Below, in pieces: positions 1 through 8,337 of a stretch of 64,000 nt of DNA. The position numbers and the translations under genes were made by a program. The number at the start of each line of letters is the position of its first letter. The stretch's first letter is position 1. This stretch comes from Sporocytophaga myxococcoides DSM 11118 (lineage in GTDB: Bacteria > Bacteroidota > Bacteroidia > Cytophagales > Cytophagaceae), in contig NZ_AUFX01000005.1 in assembly GCF_000426725.1 (NCBI RefSeq), forward strand, positions 62,001-126,000, given 5' to 3'. Under the pieces are notes generated by a model. That model saw only the letters and a program-made list of their open reading frames with translations, did not search any database and was not told the origin of the DNA.

Positions 1-280
1 TTACCTTATTGTCAAAGCGGACCCGATACCCAACTGTTTTCCCAACCTCTTCATTCAGGTGTTTGGCCATTCTTGATGCCACAGCCCGGGCAGCCAGTTT
101 CCTGGGTTCGAGCATAAGAATTTTTTTGCCTTTGAGCCAAGGTTCATTATATAATGCAAGTGGGAGAACTGTACTCTTTCCTGCTCCTGGAGGAGCTTGT
201 AATATCAGGGTAGTATAAAGATTTAATTTATCTTTTATATCCGGAATAATTTCCTGAATCGGAAGATCAGTTGTGCTCAC
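1..280 (-). CDS. hrpB: ATP-dependent helicase HrpB, N-terminal fragment (runs off the window)
   Basis: This is a partial DEAH-type helicase gene of which only the first 93 codons are present. The protein begins (V/M)STTDLPIQEIIPDI and carries a Walker A motif in LQAPPGAGKSTVLPLALYN (residues about 29-47), followed by LEPRKLAARAVASRMA and VGKTVGYRVRF. This order of motifs is typical of the HrpB family of DExH helicases, a cytoplasmic RNA helicase group of poorly defined role. The start is taken as GTG at 280 because LPIQEIIPDI is the usual HrpB N-terminus and no ATG lies in frame just upstream. It is divergent from msrB, with 139 bp between them. Confidence 0.85.
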   Translation of the reverse strand, partial: MSTTDLPIQEIIPDIKDKLNLYTTLILQAPPGAGKSTVLPLALYNEPWLKGKKILMLEPRKLAARAVASRMAKHLNEEVGKTVGYRVRFDNKV

Positions 281-377
281 TTTATTACAAATTAGATGAA
301 TATGAAAATCAATAAGCAATTCAATATTTAGAAACGCTATTTTGTTTTAAAATTAGAAAGACGACATAAGAAAAGCT

Positions 378-418
378 ATCTCAAAAAGTTTTATATTGTA
401 TTAACATCTTTTTGAGAT
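378..418. promoter_or_regulatory. Inverted repeat abutting the msrB start codon
   Basis: ATCTCAAAAAG (378-388) is repeated in perfect inverted form as CTTTTTGAGAT (408-418). The arms are 11 bp with a 19-nt spacer, and the second arm ends 1 nt before the ATG at 420. It could be an operator overlapping the promoter or an mRNA hairpin that hides the translation start. No Shine-Dalgarno sequence is visible. Confidence 0.6.
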
Positions 419-419
419 T

Positions 420-920
420 ATGAAGAAATGTGTTTTTCTTTTGCTTGGCAATATGTTGTTATTTTATGTTTCATCCTGTTCTCAGAATAAACCTATGAAT
501 ACAAATGAAAAATCGGTGGAGTTAGAAAAGTTCCATGTGGCTAAAGATTCTTCCCAGTTTAATGCTTTGAATCCTGAAGAAGAAAGGGTTATAGTGCATA
601 AAGGTACTGAAAGACCTTTTACAGGTAAATATTATAAAAACAAAGAAGAGGGAACTTATATCTGTAAAAGGTGTAATGCTCCTCTTTATAGATCTAAGGA
701 TAAATTCGATTCTTTTTGTGGATGGCCAAGTTTTGATGATGAAATTCCAGGTGCAGTAGAGAGAATTCCTGATCCTGATGGAATGAGAATTGAAATTATC
801 TGTGCGAATTGTAAAGCGCATCTAGGTCATGTTTTTGAGGGAGAAGGTTTTACGGCCAAAAATTTAAGGCATTGTGTCAACTCTGTATCTATGGAGTTTG
901 TACCTTTTAAAGAAAAGTAA
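420..920 (+). CDS. msrB: Peptide-methionine (R)-S-oxide reductase, lipoprotein form
   Basis: MsrB reduces the R epimer of methionine sulfoxide in oxidised proteins. The 166-residue product starts with a lipoprotein-type signal (hydrophobic run, then VSSC with Cys20), so it probably acts in the periplasm or at the outer membrane. Zinc ligands are visible as CKRC (Cys82/85) and CANC (Cys128/131). GWPSF follows Cys100, HLGHVF is at about 134-139, and the catalytic cysteine is Cys152 in RHCVNSVSM. The length suits a one-domain MsrB plus a signal sequence. An inverted repeat ends at the start codon, and a strong bidirectional terminator follows the gene. Confidence 0.95.
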   Translation: MKKCVFLLLGNMLLFYVSSCSQNKPMNTNEKSVELEKFHVAKDSSQFNALNPEEERVIVHKGTERPFTGKYYKNKEEGTYICKRCNAPLYRSKDKFDSFCGWPSFDDEIPGAVERIPDPDGMRIEIICANCKAHLGHVFEGEGFTAKNLRHCVNSVSMEFVPFKEK

Positions 921-933
921 TAACTAGTTAAAT

Positions 934-967
934 AAAAACGCCCATCGAAATTCGATGGGCGTTTTTA
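934..967. terminator. Bidirectional terminator between msrB and the acidic secreted protein gene
   Basis: Near-perfect hairpin: AAAAACGCCCATCGAA pairs with TTCGATGGGCGTTTTT across a 1-nt gap. It has A-tracts and T-tracts on both sides and sits between convergent genes ending at 920 and 984. Confidence 0.9.
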
Positions 968-983
968 TTATGAGATGTATTTT

Positions 984-1877
984 TTAATAATTATGAATCT
1001 CAACATCAGTTTCATCCTGATAAGGTGATTCAGAGTTTATTTCTACATCCCCATTTCTATCAATTTCAACTTCATCGTTGCTATCGAAATTGTATTCGCT
1101 AGAAGCATCATATCCTTCGTCCATTGGAGTTTTTGCTTCTGTTTCTTCATAATAATATTCTGTTTTCTCAACAGGTTGTGATGGATTTTCAACGACACTT
1201 TCTCTATATTTTTTGTTGTACTGATCCTTAGGCTCACCTCTGAAAAGCTTGGTTATACCTTTTACCGGTGAGTATGCAATACGTGCAATACCTTCACCTG
1301 TTTCACTGACTATAGTTGTAGCGACTTTAAAAGGAGCTTCTACTATATTTCTGAATTTAGACTGATGCCCTTTCTCTTTCTTTTTATAAGTTACGGTTTC
1401 GGTAGCTTCAGTCATTTCGTCACTTGTAGTTACAAGTTCCTCTTCGCTTTTCACAGTCTGATCGCTGTTATCTGCATAGTCTTCTTCCATAAATAGAGAA
1501 GTGTCACCGCCTGCAGTACTTGCTGATTCTTCAAAAGATGAAGTATCGTTCAGCATAGATGAACCGCTTGGGCATGATGCAGAAGTATCTTCAAGCATTT
1601 CGTCATTCATGTCCACATCTTCACTTTCGGATGATTCAAACTGGTAAGCATCGTTGTAATTGTCACCTGTGCTGCTATAATCATATTGTCTGTCCTGCTC
1701 ATCGAGCTGGTCATCATTTATATTATAGTCGTATTCGTCATACTGGAGTTCATCTGGTTTAGATTTGTCACCTGACATTCTGGACTCACCAGATTCTTTT
1801 TCTGTACAAACATATTCCTGCGCTACTGAAACGTTCCATATCCCTGCAGCCAGCAAAATAACCATTATATATCGCAT
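984..1877 (-). CDS. Secreted acidic low-complexity protein, function unknown
   Basis: I do not recognise this family. The 297-residue product starts with a signal peptide (MRYIMVILLAAGIWNVSVAQ, cleavage near VAQ). About 120 residues rich in Asp, Glu, Ser and Tyr follow (e.g. DEYDYNINDDQLDEQD). A basic segment sits at about residues 165-215 (KFRNIVEAPFKVATTIV, IARIAYSPVKGITKLFRGE), and a second acidic tail ends the protein. The alternation of acidic, basic and acidic blocks suggests a disordered exported protein. The central basic segment may be an amphipathic or membrane-binding patch. It is a single gene, convergent with msrB. No enzyme motif is visible. Confidence 0.7.
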   Translation of the reverse strand: MRYIMVILLAAGIWNVSVAQEYVCTEKESGESRMSGDKSKPDELQYDEYDYNINDDQLDEQDRQYDYSSTGDNYNDAYQFESSESEDVDMNDEMLEDTSASCPSGSSMLNDTSSFEESASTAGGDTSLFMEEDYADNSDQTVKSEEELVTTSDEMTEATETVTYKKKEKGHQSKFRNIVEAPFKVATTIVSETGEGIARIAYSPVKGITKLFRGEPKDQYNKKYRESVVENPSQPVEKTEYYYEETEAKTPMDEGYDASSEYNFDSNDEVEIDRNGDVEINSESPYQDETDVEIHNY

Positions 1878-2163
1878 TGTCGTTTTGTTTTAATTTAAAC
1901 TTACAATTGATTAACATCAATGACTTTTTATTCTGTTCCTCAATTCGTTTAAGGGATAATTTTTGATGATTTAATGAACTAATTTTTATTCATTTTTATT
2001 TAGTACTTTTTTTTATAAACGTTACCGAAGAGCTGAAAACAGGGCAGATTAATATTATATCAGTGAAGATCCGTATGTATCTGAACTTAATTGAAGTCCA
2101 TATTTTTAATAATTATATAGTGTGACTAATTGAAAAAATTATTGTGTACTTAGAACTGATATT

Positions 2164-2709
2164 ATGGAGACTTCTGTATCGAGATATGAGAGAAGGGTGC
2201 GGTGGATGGCTGCCTTAAAAGGACTCGTTCTTATTCTATTAGGTGTTGTAGCTTTGTTTTACCCAATCGCAACAATACTTACATTTGCAATTTATGTTGG
2301 TATTACTACATTAGTGACAGGCTTTATTATAACTATTGCAGCAATTGTGAATCATAGGGTTAATGGTTGGGGATGGGCTCTTGCTGAAGGTATTTTGGAT
2401 ATAATTTTCGGAATAGTGCTATTGTCGTATCCATTTATGACAGCTTTAATATTTCCAATAATGGTGGGATTCTGGATATTCTTTGGAGGTGTTCTTCAGA
2501 TATCTACTTCAATTGCCTACAGGTCTGAAGTTAAAAGCTGGTGGTTAGGACTGATATTTGGAATAGCGGCTATTATGTTTGCTTTCTGGATATTGTATTC
2601 ACCTGCAACTTCGGCGCTAGCGCTTACTTTCGTTGTCGGAATCTTTGCAATGGTGTTTGGATTATATTATATTATTAATGCTATTACTCATAAGAGGATT
2701 GCATTCTAG
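2164..2709 (+). CDS. HdeD/DUF308 family six-helix membrane protein
   Basis: The 181-residue protein is almost entirely hydrophobic, with about six transmembrane helices arranged as three similar helical hairpins. The loops contain short repeats such as GLVLILLGVVALFYP, GILDIIFGIVLLSYP and LIFGIAAIMFAFWILYSP. This internal repetition and length fit the HdeD (DUF308) family, which in E. coli is linked to acid resistance at high cell density. The biochemical role of the family is not known. The gene stands alone and is followed by a clear terminator. Confidence 0.85.
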   Translation: METSVSRYERRVRWMAALKGLVLILLGVVALFYPIATILTFAIYVGITTLVTGFIITIAAIVNHRVNGWGWALAEGILDIIFGIVLLSYPFMTALIFPIMVGFWIFFGGVLQISTSIAYRSEVKSWWLGLIFGIAAIMFAFWILYSPATSALALTFVVGIFAMVFGLYYIINAITHKRIAF

Positions 2710-2770
2710 AGTTGCAGATCTTCTATCTGATTATTATTAATAATAATTTCTATTAAAAGATTATAGATTG

Positions 2771-2798
2771 AAAGGAGCTTCTTGAAGCTCCTTTTTTT
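2771..2798 (+). terminator. Rho-independent terminator after the HdeD-like gene
   Basis: AAGGAGCTT and AAGCTCCTT form the stem, followed by a run of seven Ts. It ends before the convergent gene that stops at 2816. Confidence 0.85.
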
Positions 2799-2815
2799 AT
2801 ATGAATTTTTTCTTA

Positions 2816-4030
2816 TTAAAAACTAACCCTCGTCTGATTTCTCTTGTCCATGAATTTTAAAAGCAGTCCTCCATAGGCTGCACATGTAAGTAGAGCAATA
2901 ATTAGAAATCCTATAAACGGAATCAGCAAGATCACATGAAGTAGTATCAGGATAATAATGGCTGTTAATAAAAGCATCCATTTACTCCAGTGCTTCTGTA
3001 GCTTATAATTCCCCATATTGGCAATGGCAAGGGATGTAACGACAAGTCCGCAGGAAATACTAAAGAGATAGATAAAGAATAGAAGTACAGCGATTGGTAT
3101 GCCGATAATACTTATAAACAGAAGAAAAATCGCAAATGGAAATAATATGAAGTAAATAAGTCCATATCCCAGGCTTTTTATTGGTGTCTTAGCAAGATAT
3201 ACTCCGGTGCTCTGAAAAGATGCAGGCCAGATATATGTGAGAATGATAAACATCAATATCGCAAAAAAGATATGCCAGATAAGAAAGATGAATCCAGATT
3301 GGAATGAAGTATCGTTCTTTTGATTGTGTGCTGCCAAGGAATTGTCGTAATCAAAGCGTCCGGAATGAACTTTGGGGGAAACTTTTAGTGGTCCTCCTTC
3401 CTTCCAGTATCTGACATTATCCTTAAAAAAAGCATTGGAACCAACTGTAAAATTTTGTGCTGCAATTTCAGCACGTCCATTCAATACTGCATTGATTCGG
3501 AGTTTCCCTCCTTCAATTCTGGTATTACCATCAATGTTTCCACCTAGAGATATGGTCCCACCTTTAATGATAAGATTACCTTTGATGACTCCTTCACAAA
3601 ATATGCTTCCTGCATATACAGTAAGATCACCATGGATAATACTGCCTTTGCTGATATATACTTCGTTTGCAAATAGTATTACATCTCCCTTAATGATACT
3701 GTTGATGTTGATGTTTCTCGCTGCAGCTCTGAAGTCATCATTCAATACACTTTTTACGTCTATTGTTTCAGCTGCTGTTACGAGATCTCCCTTTATGGTG
3801 TCTTCAATTGAAATGCTTTGTGCTGCCGCATATAAGTCGCCGCTTATAACTGCCTTGGAAACAAGTTTTTTGGAGGAAACATATTGATCTCTGCTAGTAG
3901 AAGTGTCAATGATAACGACATCCCCATTTTTATAATCACCGGCAAGGGCAGGATTTGAATAAGGGGATAATAGGGGGAAGAATAAAATAATGAGGTTGAA
4001 AACCGGGATGATTAAAGAGGGTAGTTTCAT
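2816..4030 (-). CDS. Bactofilin-like beta-helix protein with C-terminal membrane domain
   Basis: The 404-residue product has a signal peptide, then a long run of short beta-solenoid repeats (about residues 50-205) of the form [VI]xGDL-x-AxxxI-x-IxGxI, e.g. AVISGDLYAAAQSI, TIKGDLVTAAETI, IIKGDVILFANEV and VIKGNLIIKGG. This is the polymer-forming (bactofilin-type) repeat. About four transmembrane helices follow (about 246-390). Bactofilins are normally cytosolic, but this protein has its solenoid after a signal sequence, so the repeats probably face the periplasm. It lies downstream of an MreB paralogue on the same strand with a 59-bp gap, which suggests a shared role in envelope or cell-shape organisation. 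Confidence 0.75.
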   Translation of the reverse strand: MKLPSLIIPVFNLIILFFPLLSPYSNPALAGDYKNGDVVIIDTSTSRDQYVSSKKLVSKAVISGDLYAAAQSISIEDTIKGDLVTAAETIDVKSVLNDDFRAAARNININSIIKGDVILFANEVYISKGSIIHGDLTVYAGSIFCEGVIKGNLIIKGGTISLGGNIDGNTRIEGGKLRINAVLNGRAEIAAQNFTVGSNAFFKDNVRYWKEGGPLKVSPKVHSGRFDYDNSLAAHNQKNDTSFQSGFIFLIWHIFFAILMFIILTYIWPASFQSTGVYLAKTPIKSLGYGLIYFILFPFAIFLLFISIIGIPIAVLLFFIYLFSISCGLVVTSLAIANMGNYKLQKHWSKWMLLLTAIIILILLHVILLIPFIGFLIIALLTCAAYGGLLLKFMDKRNQTRVSF

Positions 4031-4089
4031 CTTTATTAAAGTTTAGATGAAAACTACGCTCAGAATGCATTGTTCACAATGGCTTAAGC

Positions 4090-5118
4090 TTAAGCCATTA
4101 GTACATGATTAAAGTTTTCAGGTTTTTGAAGTATTTGAGCAATCCCTTTGCTAACCGAGAAAAAGGCATTATAATCAATATGCACTGGCACTTGAATACG
4201 GGCTTCGAATCTTTCCTTCAAACCCCTTAACAAAGCATTTCCACCTGTTACATGAATTCCATTGTAATAGATATCGGAAGCAAGTTCCGGAGGACAGGTT
4301 TCTAAGGTTTGAACGATGGTATTCTCTATTTTTGTAACTGATTTATCAATAACAGAAAAGATTTCTTTGTAGTCGATTTTTTTTGTTATGGGAATTCCTG
4401 TAACAAGGTCTTTACCCTTGATAGTGAGAGGAGCAGGAGGATTGTCGATATCTTCACGAACTGCCCCAATGCGGATCTTTATCTGCTCTGCAGTTTTAAG
4501 CCCCACCGCAAGGTTATAATTCCTCCTGAAATGGTCCTGAATTTCTTCGTCAAAAGTATCTCCAGCTGTTCTGATTGAATTAAATGATACGATACCGGAT
4601 AAGGAAATCACGACGATTTCAGTGATGCCTCCTCCAATGTCAACAATAAACTTTCCGTCAGGTTCTTCAATATTCAATCCCATGCCCATTGCAGCAGCCA
4701 AAGGCTCGAAAATAAGATATTTTTTTCTGGAATTAAATTGCTCCAAAGCATCGCGTAAAGCTCTTCTCTCCACTTCGGTCGCATAATAAGGGATTCCCGA
4801 TATAATGTGGTCAAAACCCCTGAAAGGCAATTTGCTAGGGAAGATCTTCTCAACAAGCCCTCCAAGCATTTTTTCTGCAGAATGAAAGTCTGCTATTACA
4901 CCACCTTTCATTGGTTTTACAGCCTTAAGGTTCTCATGTGTTTTTTCAAACATATCATATGCCTCACCACCAACAGCTTTGAGAGAATTGTTATATCTGT
5001 TCAAAACAATGTAGGAAGGTTCTGATAATAAGACATTATTCTTGTCTGTTAGTAAAGTATTATTATTGCCAAGGTCAATGGCAAAACTTTTTTCTTTGTT
5101 GAAGTTTAAATTTAACAT
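4090..5118 (-). CDS. Divergent MreB/actin-like paralogue
   Basis: A 342-residue actin-fold ATPase, close to the usual MreB length (about 345). Visible motifs are phosphate-1 DLGNNNTLL (15-23; MreB usually has DLGTANT), FEPLAAAMG (137-145, with the hydrolysis-associated Glu138), phosphate-2 DIGGGITEI (160-168) and adenosine motif GGNALLRGL (291-299). MreB forms membrane-bound filaments that guide cell-wall synthesis. No mreC, mreD, pbp2 or rodA gene is adjacent, as is usual for the housekeeping copy. This, with the changed phosphate-1 loop, suggests a second specialised paralogue. It is cotranscribed at most with the bactofilin-like gene downstream. Confidence 0.85.
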   Translation of the reverse strand: MLNLNFNKEKSFAIDLGNNNTLLTDKNNVLLSEPSYIVLNRYNNSLKAVGGEAYDMFEKTHENLKAVKPMKGGVIADFHSAEKMLGGLVEKIFPSKLPFRGFDHIISGIPYYATEVERRALRDALEQFNSRKKYLIFEPLAAAMGMGLNIEEPDGKFIVDIGGGITEIVVISLSGIVSFNSIRTAGDTFDEEIQDHFRRNYNLAVGLKTAEQIKIRIGAVREDIDNPPAPLTIKGKDLVTGIPITKKIDYKEIFSVIDKSVTKIENTIVQTLETCPPELASDIYYNGIHVTGGNALLRGLKERFEARIQVPVHIDYNAFFSVSKGIAQILQKPENFNHVLMA

Positions 5119-5481
5119 ATGGTTAGTACCCCTGCCTGTATAAATCCTTTTAACGGCGAATTTCCTAAAAGTGATGTCTTTAAATTAAGTTTATTTGTCG
5201 AAGAAATGTAAAAATATATAGAAATACTAAGATAAAACCTTTAATTTTATTGAAAATCGCTTAAACCTGTATTTTAGGTTTTTACTTTTTTACGGGTTTT
5301 GCGTACATCCACTTATATTATATAAAAACCTTTAGGGGGGATGTTACAATTTCAAATTATGGTCCCCGTTACCAAGATATACTTTGACAGTTTAAAGGTC
5401 TGTAGTGTGGGAGATCAGGTGTGAAAATTAGCAAGTAATTGTTTATTAAATGAGTCAGTAATCGGAATCCCGATTCTTAAT
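5119..5481. other. 363-bp divergent promoter region (mreB-like gene / histidine kinase gene)
   Basis: AT-rich intergenic DNA without a coding frame. It holds a small hairpin AAACCT-GTATTT-TAGGTTT near 5263-5282, a run of six Gs near 5334-5339, and a hairpin AATCGG-AATC-CCGATT at 5460-5475 just 6 nt before the kinase ATG. I cannot place promoters with confidence. Confidence 0.5.
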
Positions 5482-7455
5482 ATGTCTGTTTTAAGGTCTT
5501 TTCTATTAATCCTTCTTTATCTTATCTCATATGCAGGTTATAGCTCGACACCTATTGAGATAGGGGAAAATGATCCTGAAATGGATTATGTTTTTACAGG
5601 AGGGTCAATTGAAATTTTTAAAGATACCAGCAGAAAAGTAACAATCAGGGATATTGTGGATCATCACAATGTGGTTTTTGAACCCTATGATGCTGCCATG
5701 GTAGCTACTATCGTCAATTCAAAGGTAGATTACTGGGTGAGGTTCACAGTCATCAATAGGAAGGCCACTTCCGGTTGGACAATTGAACTTTTTGATTTCA
5801 GAATTGATGATTTTGAGCTATATGTTCCTAATCCTTATGGTGGTTTTGAGAAATTTGAAGGGGGAGATAAACGACATTTCAATAAGAAAATCTATAAACA
5901 TAAAAATTTTGCATTTGATGTCAATCTCCCCAGAAACAGGCCTAATGTAATTTATTTGAAAGTAAGATCAGAAGGGCCCGTTGGAATCATTGGGGTTATC
6001 CGAAATTCAAAGCGATTCCTAGGTTACGCAGTAAGTGAATACTTCCTTCTGGCTCTTTTTTACGGAGTGCTCATTGCGATGGTGCTCTATAATATCTCCA
6101 TGTTTGTAACTGTAAAAGATAGAGCATATATCTATTATGTCTTTTATCTGATTAGTATCATTATTTATGCTTCTACTCAGGACGGGACAGGGTTTCAATA
6201 TCTCTGGCCAGATATGCCTGTATTGAATGAGTTTTTACCAGATTTTTCTTTGTTGCTTGTTATTCTGTTTGTAATACTTTATTGCAGAGCCTTTTTGCGG
6301 ACAGAAACAGAGTCTATCTGGTTTGACAACATGCTTGTCATGTGGAGTTTTATAAGAATGGGATTGTATCTGGTAAGTTTTGTACATCCTGTTTTGTATA
6401 GACTTATTTGCCCTTTTACTGATCTGGTTATTTTTCTGTTTACTTTTGCCGCTGGTATAGAGGCCATGCGTAGACAAAAGTATAAGCCTGCGTATTTATA
6501 TGTTATCGCCTTTGGATTTTTCTTCTTAGGGTATACGATCTATGTTTTCGATCATTTAAGATTTATTTCTCCTTCAATCTTCTATGTATACAGCCTTAAT
6601 TTCGGTGTTGCACTGGAAGCTATTATATTCTCTCTTGCATTGGCGTTAAGAGTTAAACTTTTGCTTAAAGAAAAGCAAGATATGCAAGAGCAGCTTATCT
6701 ATCACTTAAAGGAAAAGGAGCAATTCAGAAGTAAGGTTAACAGGGATTTAGAGCAAAAGGTACTGGAGAGGACTCAAAAGCTGGATACTTTTGTTTTTAA
6801 GGCTTCCCATGACATCAAAGGGCCGTTAAGGTCTATCATTGGTCTAACCAAAGTAGGAGCAAAGGACGTTCAAGACCAAAAGGCTAAAGAGTATTTTGAG
6901 CATATTTTGAAAAGCACCACCAGGCTGGATCTTCTGCTTGCTGATTTAATTTCCCTTACAAGGATTCAGCAAGCAACTTTGAAAGAGGAAGAAATAGATT
7001 TTAAAGTATTAGTGGAAGAGTCTATCAATAGCTTTTCACATCTGGAGTTGTTTCATGATGTTTCAGTCTATATTGATATAAATGTACAGGAGCCTCTGAA
7101 AGGCGATAAATCTCTGTATAGGTCAGTGATTCAAAACCTGGTAGAGAACGGATTGAAGTATAGTGATCCTTCAAAGGAAAATTCATTTTTTAAAGTAATA
7201 ATAAAGTCATCAGGAAGAAAACTTTCAATGGTTTTTGAGGATAATGGTCTTGGAGTAGATTCTTCATTAAAGGATAAGATTTTTGAAATGTTTTTTAAGA
7301 TTGATTCAACTTCTGAAGGGTCCGGTCTTGGACTACATATTGTAAAAATGGCACTTGAAAAGATGGGCGGAAAAATAAGTCTGGAAACTGCTGAAGGCAA
7401 GGGGAGTACTTTTACAATTGAAATACCTTTAGTCAAGCAATTGGATTTTGCTTAA
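5482..7455 (+). CDS. 7TM-DISM sensor histidine kinase
   Basis: A 657-residue membrane kinase. In order it has a signal peptide, an extracellular 7TMR-DISMED2-type beta-sandwich (about 40-175), seven transmembrane helices (about 185-395), a coiled coil, HisKA with phospho-acceptor His443 in KASHDIKGPLRSIIGL, and a HATPase domain with N box NLVENGLKYS, G1 DNGLGVD and G2 GSGLGLHIV. The DISMED2 domain is thought to bind carbohydrate-like ligands. There is no receiver domain and no response regulator gene nearby, so its partner is encoded elsewhere. A 6-bp hairpin lies just before the start codon. Confidence 0.93.
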   Translation: MSVLRSFLLILLYLISYAGYSSTPIEIGENDPEMDYVFTGGSIEIFKDTSRKVTIRDIVDHHNVVFEPYDAAMVATIVNSKVDYWVRFTVINRKATSGWTIELFDFRIDDFELYVPNPYGGFEKFEGGDKRHFNKKIYKHKNFAFDVNLPRNRPNVIYLKVRSEGPVGIIGVIRNSKRFLGYAVSEYFLLALFYGVLIAMVLYNISMFVTVKDRAYIYYVFYLISIIIYASTQDGTGFQYLWPDMPVLNEFLPDFSLLLVILFVILYCRAFLRTETESIWFDNMLVMWSFIRMGLYLVSFVHPVLYRLICPFTDLVIFLFTFAAGIEAMRRQKYKPAYLYVIAFGFFFLGYTIYVFDHLRFISPSIFYVYSLNFGVALEAIIFSLALALRVKLLLKEKQDMQEQLIYHLKEKEQFRSKVNRDLEQKVLERTQKLDTFVFKASHDIKGPLRSIIGLTKVGAKDVQDQKAKEYFEHILKSTTRLDLLLADLISLTRIQQATLKEEEIDFKVLVEESINSFSHLELFHDVSVYIDINVQEPLKGDKSLYRSVIQNLVENGLKYSDPSKENSFFKVIIKSSGRKLSMVFEDNGLGVDSSLKDKIFEMFFKIDSTSEGSGLGLHIVKMALEKMGGKISLETAEGKGSTFTIEIPLVKQLDFA

Positions 7456-7459
7456 AATA

Positions 7460-7489
7460 AAAAGAACAGGTTCTTATACCTGTTCTTTT
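7460..7489. terminator. Bidirectional terminator after the histidine kinase
   Basis: AAAAGAACAGGT (7460-7471) pairs perfectly with ACCTGTTCTTTT (7478-7489) across a 6-nt loop. The distal arm overlaps the stop codon of the convergent small gene. Confidence 0.9.
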
Positions 7490-7838
7490 ATGCTTCTCCG
7501 CTTCCTGATTTCTCCAGGTTTATATCTCTGGTAATATTGGATCCTGTTGTACCTGTATCGATTTTGTTATAATCGATCTCATAGGGTAAAGATCCTGCTG
7601 AACCTTGTCCATCCGGAAGTTTATTTGTTCTATTTCTTATTTTCCCTGTTCCTATAAAGTCTCCTCCTTCTTCTCCTTCTCCGGAGGACAGTCCATTGTG
7701 AATTTCTTCATCTATATCTTCAGAAGATTCTGCCATAAAATCTCCGGCTTCTTCTCCTAATCCTGAAGAAAGTCCGGGATGTTCATCTCTTTCTTTCTCA
7801 GCTACAATTTCTTCTATGTCCCGGGATTTTGTTTTCAT
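7488..7838 (-). CDS. Small hydrophilic protein with GLSSGxGEExGDF repeats
   Basis: I do not recognise this 116-residue protein. The start is set at MKTKSRDIEEI (7838) because the longer frame has a poor, Cys-containing N-terminus. It contains two copies of a 13-residue motif, GLSSGLGEEAGDF and GLSSGEGEEGGDF, about 30 residues apart and each followed by an acidic stretch. There is no signal peptide, membrane helix or cysteine. The composition (Gly, Glu, Ser, Asp) suggests a disordered cytoplasmic protein. It lies 55 bp downstream of the lipoprotein gene ending at 7894 and may end the operon that begins with the trypsin-like gene. Confidence 0.6.
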   Translation of the reverse strand: MKTKSRDIEEIVAEKERDEHPGLSSGLGEEAGDFMAESSEDIDEEIHNGLSSGEGEEGGDFIGTGKIRNRTNKLPDGQGSAGSLPYEIDYNKIDTGTTGSNITRDINLEKSGSGEA

Positions 7839-7893
7839 AATTAATCCTTTGTATATAAAACAAGACCTGCAAGGGATTAATTTCAATCAGAGA

Positions 7894-8337
7894 TTATTTG
7901 GTTGGAATGATTTGAGGATATGGATTGATCTTAACAGAATAATTTTTTGATATTTTTCTGAGTGGAGAAAGGTCAAAACGTAAGGTGTCTAATAATAATC
8001 TTCTGCAATGGTCATCTGTAGTAAGATGAAGTAGGTTCAACTCGAAAACCGAAGCAGAAGGCTTGCCATTGCTTAATAGTTCAAACTTATGCTGCCTGCA
8101 TCCTCCTCCATATTTAACTGTAACAGTTAATATGTCATTAGTGATCTTTGAAGATAGTATGTCATAGTCAGGGTCTCTAAATCCCGATGCAGTATCTTTT
8201 ACTATCTGTATCGCAGGGTAATTACTGTTTCCTTGAAAAGATGCTGTAGATGCAGGCCCTTTTTTGCATGAAGCTGTTATTGCGAATAAGAATAGTATGA
8301 ATGCTTTTGTATAGTTTTCAAAGATTACTTTACTCAT
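7894..8337 (-). CDS. Small lipoprotein coupled to the secreted protease gene
   Basis: This 147-residue protein has a lipoprotein signal ending ITASC (Cys24). The mature part contains GGGCRQHKFEL and, about 32 residues later, TTDDHCRRLL. A Gly-Gly-Gly-Cys-x-x-His motif followed by a distal Asp-x-Cys occurs in uncharacterised Bacteroidota lipoproteins, as I recall. The two cysteines could form a disulfide. The ATG overlaps the stop codon of the upstream trypsin-like gene by 1 nt (TAATG), so the two are probably translationally coupled. A role with the protease, such as inhibitor or chaperone, is inference from position only. Confidence 0.75.
   Translation of the reverse strand: MSKVIFENYTKAFILFLFAITASCKKGPASTASFQGNSNYPAIQIVKDTASGFRDPDYDILSSKITNDILTVTVKYGGGCRQHKFELLSNGKPSASVFELNLLHLTTDDHCRRLLLDTLRFDLSPLRKISKNYSVKINPYPQIIPTK

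Noticed and set aside
5460-5475. Hairpin AATCGG-AATC-CCGATT as a translational switch
   Set aside because: Only six pairs in an AT-rich region; noted in the intergenic entry but not claimed as functional.
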